From assembly GCA_029553375.1 (NCBI GenBank), contig JAKPCH010000036.1, positions 1 through 56,727 of the forward strand: DNA of 56,727 nucleotides. The letters run 5' to 3'. Each line of letters starts with the position of its first letter. The stretch's first letter is position 1. The position numbers and the translations under genes are program-made. The stretch is from Deltaproteobacteria bacterium (GTDB lineage: Bacteria; Desulfobacterota; Syntrophia; Syntrophales; UBA8958). Below are positions 50,932 through 56,727 of the stretch, piece by piece. A model generated the notes under the pieces. It did not search any database. It worked only from the letters and a program-made list of their open reading frames with translations, and was not told where the DNA came from.

Positions 50932-51474
50932 CTAAGGTCTCGGGAGGAGAGACTTTCTCCACACAGGGCTGACGCTCGTGGGGAAGAAGAGCCCCTCGAT
51001 GAGGCCCACGGGGTCACCGGCCAAGGCGCTGTAGAAGCTCCAGGCCGTCTCGCGGTAGCGGGGGTTGCTGGACCAGATCATCTCGGAGAAACCCTCTCCC
51101 CGGGCCTTCTCGAAGAGGGCCGTCAGGAGCCTCTTCCCCACGCCTCTCCCCCGGGCCTCCGGGGAGAGGAAGGCCGTCAGGAGACCCGCCGCCCGCCTCG
51201 AGGGGTCCGTCCGGTAGGGGGCCATCCTCTCGGGGAGGGGGCCGAAACCCATGACGCCGAGGACCTTCCCGTCCCCGTCCCGTGCCACGAGGTAGCGCCG
51301 CCCCGAGGCCTCGTCGAGACCCCCCCGGACCGTAACCAGCGCCGCCGCGGCCTCCTCCTCGATGACCGCCCCGTCTTTCCTCACCCAGTGGCGGACGATC
51401 ACCTCGACGGCGGGCATATCGTCCGCCCGCAGGGAGTCGATGACGACGCAATAGGCCTTTGGTGCTTCCGACAT
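50932..51474 (-). CDS. GNAT-family N-acetyltransferase
   Basis: 180 aa. The acetyl-CoA loop is 'LSPEARGRGVGKRLLTALFE' near residue 105 (RxxGxGxxL). Other elements: 'RYLVARDGDGKVLGVMGFGP' and 'IWSSNPRYRETAWSFYSAL'. The substrate is unknown. ATG at 51474 after GAGGAGG. It has its own likely promoter inside the end of the upstream transporter gene. Confidence 0.85.
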   Translation of the reverse strand: MSEAPKAYCVVIDSLRADDMPAVEVIVRHWVRKDGAVIEEEAAAALVTVRGGLDEASGRRYLVARDGDGKVLGVMGFGPLPERMAPYRTDPSRRAAGLLTAFLSPEARGRGVGKRLLTALFEKARGEGFSEMIWSSNPRYRETAWSFYSALAGDPVGLIEGLFFPTSVSPVWRKSLLPRP

Positions 51475-51509
51475 GAAACGATCCTCCTCAACCTTTCCCT
51501 CGACTTGCG

Positions 51510-51538
51510 AACATAGGGGAGGGGAAGGGGGGTGTCAA
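51510..51538 (-). promoter_or_regulatory. Putative promoter of the GNAT gene
   Basis: On the minus strand TTGACA (51538-51533), 17-base C-rich spacer, TATGTT (51515-51510), 36 bases upstream of the ATG and overlapping the stop codon of the DMT transporter gene. Confidence 0.42.
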
Positions 51539-52446
51539 GGCGGTTCGAACGTCTCCGGCACCTCTTGGGCTCCCCTGTGTTCACGGAGGCGCAGGAAGGA
51601 AAGGAGGAACAGGGCGAGAAGGATAAGGACCATACCCACGGCCTCGCAGGTGTCGGGTCGTTCCTCCAGCTCCAACATGGAGGTGGACACGCCGATGACG
51701 GGCACGGCGAGGGTCCCCATCCCGGCGACCCCGGCGGGCAGCCTCTTCATGATGTAGGTCCAGAGGAGAAAGGAGACGGCGCACACCAAAACGGCGTTAT
51801 AGGCCACGGCCGCGACGAGGTACGGCGTCCAGGCGACCGGCCTCTGGGGGACGACGAGGGCGACGAAAACCAGGGGCACGGAGCCGTACACGAACTGCCA
51901 GGCCGTGACGGAGACGAGGTCGAAACCCGGCCTCTTTTGCATGACCTTGATGAGGACGGCGCTCACCGCCCAGCAGACCCCCGCCGCGACGGCCAGAAGC
52001 TCGCTGAAGGCGGTTCCCTTCGACCGCCAGGGCTCCAGGAGGAGGACCATACCCCCGAAGGCCATGGCGACGGGCACCCAGTGGCGGCCCCGGATCCTTT
52101 CGGCCAGGATCGGCCGGGCGAAGAGGATGATCCAGAAGGGCATGGTGTAGACGAGGATGGCCGTCTTACCCGCCCCGCCCGCCACGAGGGCCCAGATGAT
52201 CAGCCCCGTGCCCGCCGCCGTCTGGAAGAGACCCAGAAGGACCGTCCGGGGTATGTCCCGGGGTCGCAGGGAGATGCCCGTCAGGGACATGGAGACCAGG
52301 AGGATCACCCCCCCGAGGGCCATGCGCAGGGCGTTGAAGTCGAAGGGCCCCATGAACTGGAGGGACCTCTTCATGACGACCCAGTTGTAGCCCCAGATGA
52401 GGGCCAACATGGTCAGGGCCGCTACGGGCCGGAAATACCGGGACAT
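51535..52446 (-). CDS. DMT-superfamily (EamA) transporter
   Basis: 303 aa from the ATG at 52446; the longer frame to 52533 adds a charged tail unlike the family. About ten hydrophobic segments in two EamA repeats: 'LTMLALIWGYNWVVMKRSLQ' and 'FNALRMALGGVILLVSM' in the first, 'LAVAAGVCWAVSAVLIKVMQ' and 'GTLAVPVIGVSTSMLELEER' in the second. Predicted metabolite exporter in the inner membrane; the substrate is not evident. Divergent from the DapA-family gene. Confidence 0.88.
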   Translation of the reverse strand: MSRYFRPVAALTMLALIWGYNWVVMKRSLQFMGPFDFNALRMALGGVILLVSMSLTGISLRPRDIPRTVLLGLFQTAAGTGLIIWALVAGGAGKTAILVYTMPFWIILFARPILAERIRGRHWVPVAMAFGGMVLLLEPWRSKGTAFSELLAVAAGVCWAVSAVLIKVMQKRPGFDLVSVTAWQFVYGSVPLVFVALVVPQRPVAWTPYLVAAVAYNAVLVCAVSFLLWTYIMKRLPAGVAGMGTLAVPVIGVSTSMLELEERPDTCEAVGMVLILLALFLLSFLRLREHRGAQEVPETFEPP

Positions 52447-52520
52447 GATAATTATCCTAAAGCGATGTTTTCGTTGGATTATTTTCAGGAAAAAGGTTTG
52501 AGGTGTCCCCGGATTTTCCG

Positions 52521-52549
52521 TTGTTGTCGTCACCCCGTTGGGATATACT
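52521..52549 (+). promoter_or_regulatory. Putative promoter of the DapA-family gene
   Basis: TTGTTG (52521-52526), 17-base spacer, TATACT (52544-52549), 38 bases before the ATG at 52588. Confidence 0.45.
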
Positions 52550-52587
52550 GTCGTCGCTGCCGATCACCCCGGCACGGTCGGACTACC

Positions 52588-53634
52588 ATGAACAGCGTCG
52601 CCGCGAAAAGGAAAAATCTCCAGGGCCTTCTCTTCCCCCACGGCATCCCGTCGTTGTGGTGCCCGCCCCTGACCCATTACGACGAGGGGCGCCGGATCGA
52701 CCTGCGGCGGATGGAGGCCCACCTGGCGTGGATGGCGCCCTATGTGAAGGGCTACCTTATCCCCGGTTCGACGGGCGACGGCTGGGAGCTCGACGATGCC
52801 GAGACGGACACCGTCATCCGCTTCGCCTTGGAACGGGTGCGGCGGCAGGGGGGATCCCTGCTGCTGGGCGCCCTGAGGAAGCGAACGGCCGAAGTGGCGG
52901 CCCTGATCGATGGCTGTCTCGACCTCCTGCGACGCCTGACGGGCGAGAACGAGCCCGTGGCGGCCATGAGGGCGGCCGGGGTCTGCGGGTTCGCCGTCTG
53001 CCCCCCCGCCGGGGAGGGGCTCGATCAGGGGGCGATCGGCGCGTCCCTGGAATACCTCCTCGAGATGGGTCTGCCCCTCGCCCTCTACCAGCTCCCCCAG
53101 GTGACGGGCAATGAGATAGGGCCGGATACCTTTGCCCGCCTCGTCGCACGCTACCATAACCTCATCCTCTTCAAGGATTCCAGCGGGGGGGATCGCATCG
53201 CCCTCTCCGGGATCGATAAGGGCGGCGTGTTCCTCGTGCGGGGCGCCGAGGGCGACTACGCCCGCTGGCTGCGAGGTGGCGGCGGGGTTTACGACGGCTT
53301 CCTCTTGAGCACGGCCAACAGCTTCCCCGGGGGCCTGCAAGAGGTCATCGCCGCCGTCCGGGAAGGCCGCGCAGGGGACGCCGCGCGGGTATCCGCCGCC
53401 CTCTCCGCGGTAGTGGCCGAGGTCTTCGCCCTCGTGGCGGGTCTCCCCTGCGGCAACGCCTTCACCAACGCCAACAAGGCCATGGAGGTATTCATGGCCT
53501 TCGGCCCCCGGGGGGCGGATGGCGAGGGTCCCATGCTCCACGGGGGCGTGCGGATCCCCGCGGCGGTCATGGCGGCGGTGGGTGAGTCCCTGCGCCGCCA
53601 CGGCCTGATGCCGGAAAGGGGTTATTTGGGTTAG
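52588..53634 (+). CDS. Dihydrodipicolinate synthase / N-acetylneuraminate lyase family aldolase
   Basis: 348 aa from the ATG at 52588; the upstream open frame covers the divergent transporter and is not used. Class I aldolase TIM barrel: 'GYLIPGSTGDGWELDDAE' (the GTTGE loop reads GSTGD), Tyr in 'PLALYQLPQVTGNEIG', Schiff-base Lys in 'HNLILFKDSSGGDRI'. It is about 50 residues longer than DapA, so lysine synthesis is less likely than a sugar-acid or other 2-keto acid aldolase. The start has no obvious ribosome site. Confidence 0.83.
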   Translation: MNSVAAKRKNLQGLLFPHGIPSLWCPPLTHYDEGRRIDLRRMEAHLAWMAPYVKGYLIPGSTGDGWELDDAETDTVIRFALERVRRQGGSLLLGALRKRTAEVAALIDGCLDLLRRLTGENEPVAAMRAAGVCGFAVCPPAGEGLDQGAIGASLEYLLEMGLPLALYQLPQVTGNEIGPDTFARLVARYHNLILFKDSSGGDRIALSGIDKGGVFLVRGAEGDYARWLRGGGGVYDGFLLSTANSFPGGLQEVIAAVREGRAGDAARVSAALSAVVAEVFALVAGLPCGNAFTNANKAMEVFMAFGPRGADGEGPMLHGGVRIPAAVMAAVGESLRRHGLMPERGYLG

Positions 53635-53814
53635 CGCCGTCTTGTCGTTTCGTCCCTCCCGGGCCTACGACGGGGATCCGGGGCCTTTTCGGGGTCCGTC
53701 GCCGTCCGGTGCGGGTAAGGCAAGGGTGGCCCCGGGCGTCATAGCGGACCCGCCCCCGGGGCTTTATCCTGACCAAAGTCAGTGCTATCTTAAGAGAATA
53801 TGAGGAGTTTTTCC

Positions 53815-53844
53815 TTGACTTTTAAGGGTTTCCCCACCTATACT
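53815..53844 (+). promoter_or_regulatory. Orphan sigma70-like promoter
   Basis: TTGACT (53815-53820), 18-base spacer, TATACT (53839-53844). No plus-strand gene starts until 54382, about 530 bases downstream. The transcript could be a long leader for the M23 peptidase or a non-coding RNA antisense to the broken ORF. Confidence 0.42.
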
Positions 53845-53872
53845 CCCTTCCCGGTAAAGAGGATCCCGTTAT

Positions 53873-54367
53873 TTATCGATTAATTAGGCTCCAAACAAGG
53901 CGTAAGCCCCTATCTGAACGCAGGCTTTCGGTGGGGGGGCTGGGATGTTCTGCAATGGTTACCTCTGACCCGAATGATTCATCTCCCCCGAGACCAAAAC
54001 ATCCCTGGTAATGTCCAGCGGTGGACTCAAAGCGATAGCCGCCGTTTCCCTCTTTGAATTCTTGGACGAGCAATGCATTCCGGAAATCAGCGAACTCGGC
54101 AAAATCGCCGGCGATGCTCGCAAGGAGGATATCCTTGCCCTGATAAACCATTTCCATGTAACCGATAGGCTCTGATTAGCCCAAGGTACCCACCTTTATG
54201 AAATCACCTGGGCGGCACGGGATAATTATGGTGTTTGTCACTCCTTCAATGTCGAAATTGTTAAAGTTTTCTGAAATGCTTGATCCTTGGGCATCGAGCA
54301 GGCGGAAAAAAGGATCGCGGTACCGGATATTGTGAAGAGGGCAGGAACAGATCGCTGTCGTTATCAT
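53873..54367 (-). pseudogene. Small ORF interrupted by an in-frame stop
   Basis: A 63-codon frame (54367-54176) ends in TAA and the same frame continues without further stops as a 94-codon ORF from the ATG at 54157. Joined, they would give about 164 residues ('GDFIKVGTLG' / stop / 'SEPIGYMEMVYQGKDILLAS'). I recognise no family; the 'RSDRGLRLVW' near the C terminus is weakly reminiscent of sulfatase-modifying-factor-like tails. Could be a decayed gene or two tiny genes. Confidence 0.35.
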
Positions 54368-54381
54368 GGAAGAGGAGAGGC

Positions 54382-55632
54382 ATGATGGACCGTTTATGGG
54401 AAAGTACGGTGGGAAAGTGGGGGTTTGTCTTGGCGATGATGCTTCTTTTCCTTACTCCCTCGACGGGGTGGACGGAAGAGAAGATCGACGTCCGTTATCT
54501 TGTCCAGGGCAAGAAGGTTATTCCCGTTACCTGCAGCATCGGCCACTGGGAGATCACCGACATCAAGCTGCCCGATCTGGTAGTGACGAATGGGCAGAAG
54601 ACCCCTGTGACCGTTGAGCAGATAGACGTGATCGGCAAGGTTTCAGGCACTGAGACGGTGCGCCTTCAGATATCCGGGAAGCCTCTGTCGGAGGCGATTA
54701 AGGAGACCGCCGAGATGCTGAATAAAAAGAAGCTGCCCCTGCCTACCGTGCAGTTGTCTTTGGGCAACGTGGTGCTCCCCGAAGGCATGCTGTCGGAAAA
54801 CGGCACGGCTGTTAAGGGACAGAGCATCCTGCTCCCCCTCTCGAAAATTGCTTATCTCCATCATGTCGGCCACATGAAGATAGACGGCATGGAGATTAAG
54901 GTGACCTCCAAGTCCGGAAAGAAAAAAACGGTCCACTCATTCCCCGTGCAACTCACCTCCTATCAGGCGAAGGGGAAATACATCTTTCCGTTAAAAGGTG
55001 ATGTGCAGATGGCCTATCTCCCCTTGAGCTACATCCACCATCGGGGATCTGCGCCTCAGGAATTTGCCATGGACGTGGTCGGGGCCAACCAGAAGGACGC
55101 CGCGTCCTTCACCGATATTTCCCGTCCCAAACCGAAGACCCTTTCCGACTACAGCATCTGGGGCCGTGAGATTCTGGCGATAGGTGACGGTGTGGTCGCG
55201 GAAATCGGAGACCGGTTTCCCGAGGAACGGATGAGCGATCCCGCTCAATTCGGCAAACCCGGCTACGCCATCGGTCTCATCAAAGAATTGATTCCGAAGA
55301 TCGGCTGGACCAACGCCGTGGCCGGCAACTACGTGGTCATCGATCACGAAAACGGCGAGTTCAGCGTTTACTGTCATCTTCAGGAAGGTTCCATCCGTGT
55401 AAAGCCGGGAGAGAGGGTGAAGAAAGCCATGGTCATCGCCAAGGTGGGCAACACGGGGAACTCCGGGGCGCCCCATCTGCATTTTCAACTGACGGATGCC
55501 AAGGATTTCTTTGTCGCCAACGGTCTTCCCGTGATGTTTGAGAATGTGCCGGCCCAGGTGATGGTCGTTGAATACCCCGTCCGGGGCAACACCTTGAGCT
55601 TCAGCGACAGCATTTTCACCACCGTGCGGTAA
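54382..55632 (+). CDS. Exported M23-family (LytM-type) metallopeptidase
   Basis: 416 aa with a signal peptide (hydrophobic 12-27, cleavage near 'STGWT'). Residues about 30-220 are a beta-rich domain I cannot name. The peptidase domain covers about 220-390: the first His/Asp set in 'YIHHRGSAPQEFAMDVVGAN', 'GNYVVIDHENGEFSVYCHLQ', 'GNTGNSGAPHLHFQL' with the HxH. This architecture suggests peptidoglycan cleavage, though full zinc binding needs an alignment. Starts at ATG 54382 or 54385 after AAGAGGAGAGG. Its base composition is less GC-rich than the rest of the window, so recent transfer is possible. Confidence 0.86.
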   Translation: MMDRLWESTVGKWGFVLAMMLLFLTPSTGWTEEKIDVRYLVQGKKVIPVTCSIGHWEITDIKLPDLVVTNGQKTPVTVEQIDVIGKVSGTETVRLQISGKPLSEAIKETAEMLNKKKLPLPTVQLSLGNVVLPEGMLSENGTAVKGQSILLPLSKIAYLHHVGHMKIDGMEIKVTSKSGKKKTVHSFPVQLTSYQAKGKYIFPLKGDVQMAYLPLSYIHHRGSAPQEFAMDVVGANQKDAASFTDISRPKPKTLSDYSIWGREILAIGDGVVAEIGDRFPEERMSDPAQFGKPGYAIGLIKELIPKIGWTNAVAGNYVVIDHENGEFSVYCHLQEGSIRVKPGERVKKAMVIAKVGNTGNSGAPHLHFQLTDAKDFFVANGLPVMFENVPAQVMVVEYPVRGNTLSFSDSIFTTVR

Positions 55633-55929
55633 CGAAAAGCGGACCGTGTCCATGAAAAGAACGACCCCGGCGATAATCTCCTATAGCGACGACACCCTTG
55701 GATCCGAAGGCGGGTTGTTGAGCCGGACGGTTTTGGGGAGGCGCCGTGCGGGAGGTCTTTCATCGGCGGCCGTGAGGACACCTGACGTTTCTCGACAACG
55801 TGCCCGACGGTCCCTGATGGGCGGCCGCCGGGGTCGGGGAGGCGCCGTCACCGGCAAGCTGGTGGTCGGCGTCGGTTCGCCCCTCCGTCGGTGGTGACTC
55901 CCCTGGTTCAAGGGGCCGCCCGGGGAGGA

Positions 55930-55947
55930 GTATCGGAGTTCCGATAC
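55930..55947. repeat. Inverted repeat
   Basis: GTATCGGA-GT-TCCGATAC, a perfect 8-bp dyad with a two-base centre. Operator-sized, but no regulator or gene start is nearby. Confidence 0.4.
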
Positions 55948-56266
55948 AGGTTAGCTATATGATATCATTGAGAAATCGGCGACGTTGGAAAAATTTCCTG
56001 CCGTGGCGTGGCTTCCGGGATTCCGTCTATCTCCCGCCGCGAGTTGTCGAGCAAAAACGTATGGCCTGCCCGTCCCCGGAGGTCCGGTCCGCCGTGTCGA
56101 GATCCCTTCTTGGGGCGACTGTCCCGCCATCGCGTCTCCCCGGGCCCGCCGGGGCCCCGGGGGTCATTTCGGTCCCGTCCCATCCCCTCCGGGGAGAAGG
56201 GGAAGAAAAACGGCGGGAAAATTTTTTGTCCATCGCCGAATCCTAAATGATTTCAATTAGTTTACC

Positions 56267-56286
56267 TATGCCGGAGCTCCGGCATA
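56267..56286. repeat. Perfect 20-base palindrome
   Basis: TATGCCGGAGCTCCGGCATA, with no loop, inside an AT-richer context. Suits a dimeric DNA-binding protein site. Confidence 0.55.
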
Positions 56287-56412
56287 CCTTTGCGTCAGTC
56301 TGGTTTTGATCTAATATGGCACTTGTAATATGCTCATAATAAGACCGCTCTCGTCCCGTTTTCGAGGCCGGAAATTTTTGGACCCAAACGGTCTGTTTTC
56401 CCAAAAACACCC

Positions 56413-56442
56413 CCCGGCGGGGGAAACTTTGGTCCCGCCGGG
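56413..56442. terminator. GC-rich hairpin
   Basis: 9-bp stem CCCGGCGGG (56413-56421) / CCCGCCGGG (56434-56442), 12-base loop. On the minus strand GGGGGTGTTTTTGGG follows, on the plus strand AAAAACGG. Possible minus-strand terminator. Confidence 0.35.
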
Positions 56443-56529
56443 AAAAACGGTTAAATAAGGGCTTTTCCCCGTAAAGCTCCTCCCCGGTGAATGGCATCAT
56501 TTACATTGGCAAAGGGGGGGATCCGCACT

Positions 56530-56574
56530 TGGCCCCATTGCGGCGATCAGGAAGTGGCCCCATTGCGGCGATCA
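56530..56574. mobile_element. Doubled 20-base repeat, probable IS21-type element end
   Basis: TGGCCCCATTGCGGCGATCA occurs exactly at 56530-56549 and again at 56555-56574 (25-base period). Multiple TGGCCCC-type repeats are typical of the ends of IS21-family elements. The transposase would lie beyond the right edge; no istA or istB is seen in the remaining 150 bases. Confidence 0.45.
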
Positions 56575-56727
56575 CAGCATGGATCTATAGGGCCGATCAT
56601 TGACAGTTGCGGGTTTCCTATCCCCGCTGGGCACACAACCCCATCCTCAGGGGCGTACCCTGGCAACGTCTGCCGCAGTCTCTCTCCTGGCTCGGCGGCC
56701 TGAAACTCAACCTTGATTTCCAATGAT

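Larger units (their letters stand above)
53635..54381. other. Low-coding interval with a promoter and a broken small ORF
   Basis: 747 bases without an intact recognisable gene. The first ~150 bases are GC-rich with short inverted repeats (CGACGG...CCGTCG near 53671-53703). From about 53780 the composition becomes clearly more AT-rich. It contains the promoter at 53815 and the interrupted minus-strand ORF at 53873-54367. Confidence 0.5.
55633..56727. other. About 1.1 kb without a convincing gene
   Basis: Short open frames here overlap each other and show no family features. The stretch holds an 18-base inverted repeat (55930-55947), a perfect 20-base palindrome (56267-56286), a hairpin (56413-56442) and the doubled 20-base repeat at 56530-56574. 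GC-rich and AT-rich segments alternate, unlike the coding regions. It may be the edge of a mobile element. Confidence 0.5.

Noticed and set aside
51532-52587. Extension of the DapA-family frame upstream to 700 codons
   Set aside because: Antisense to the DMT transporter; a promoter and the ATG at 52588 define the real gene.
55959-56260. Three overlapping plus-strand ORFs of 80-95 codons
   Set aside because: All three frames are open together in a GC-rich patch; Pro/Arg-rich translations suggest non-coding sequence.
56243-56500. 85-codon minus-strand ORF
   Set aside because: It contains the 20-base palindrome and the 9-bp hairpin as coding sequence, has no ribosome site and no family resemblance.
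1-56727. CRISPR arrays, rRNA and tRNA genes
   Set aside because: I saw no regularly spaced repeats of CRISPR type, no rRNA stretches and no tRNA-like cloverleaf with a GTTCRA loop. A tRNA scan would be needed to be certain.

Overview
The window is GC-rich, gene-dense bacterial chromosome from a Gram-negative. It shows lipoproteins with lipoboxes, an O-antigen-ligase-like protein and many periplasmic or outer-membrane proteins. The metabolic genes point to an anaerobic Desulfobacterota ('Deltaproteobacteria'), possibly a syntrophic or fatty-acid-oxidising member. They include a propionyl/methylmalonyl-CoA type carboxyltransferase, an acyl-CoA dehydrogenase with EtfBA and FixC/FixX, a Cam-type gamma carbonic anhydrase and MTH895/SelE-like mini-thioredoxins. 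The taxonomic placement is inference; no rRNA or tRNA gene was found.

Layout. (1) 27-1598 (-) is the carboxyltransferase, divergent from pgk-truA-rfbD (1846-4666, +). (2) 4699-14704 (+) is the most unusual block. It is six co-directional genes: a FlgT-like protein, a TPR lipoprotein with a CsgG-like domain, a CsgG/FlgO-like protein with six FnIII domains, an MBL-fold hydrolase, a GNA1162-like lipoprotein fused to FnIII and parallel beta-helix domains, and an LPP20-like exported protein. Four of them carry the same short ABD-type sequence pattern and two carry an LPP20/FlgT-N-like pattern, with no flagellar or curli structural genes nearby. I read this as an undescribed outer-envelope assembly module. 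(3) 14796-22861 (+) holds mutL, miaA, a TPR/SLH lipoprotein, valS and an O-antigen ligase/polymerase. (4) 22919-24471 (+) pairs a ferritin-like protein with a PAS-cyclase. (5) 24487-29078 (+) is a cofactor run (nadC, birA, coaX, coaE) followed by a gamma carbonic anhydrase and a D,D-carboxypeptidase.

(6) 29095-33599 (-) is an electron-transfer operon, fixC-fixX-acd-etfB-etfA. (7) 33690-39548 (-) carries purF, carB, an EcsC-family gene and a small membrane protein. (8) 39735-42541 (+) carries a PhzF-like gene, hslO and an exported hydratase-like protein. (9) 42586-47446 (-) is a tight seven-gene operon: permease, two mini-thioredoxins, ArsR regulator, DGC-motif protein, LysE exporter and transglutaminase-like lipoprotein. 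It looks like metalloid or thiol-stress handling. (10) 47693-49816 (+) is a REC-PAS-HD-GYP regulator. (11) 50052-53634 holds murI, a GNAT acetyltransferase, a DMT transporter and a DapA-family aldolase. (12) 53635-56727 has a different look: lower GC, a broken small ORF, an M23 peptidase, about 1.1 kb without a convincing gene, palindromes and a doubled 20-base repeat resembling an IS21-type transposon end.

A dispersed 28-base repeat (41523, 42580, 49802, and a degenerate copy at 49840) supplies the stop codons of three different genes, and two direct copies flank the exported hydratase gene. Several good sigma70-type promoters can be read, upstream of carB, fixC, the HD-GYP gene and the envelope cluster.
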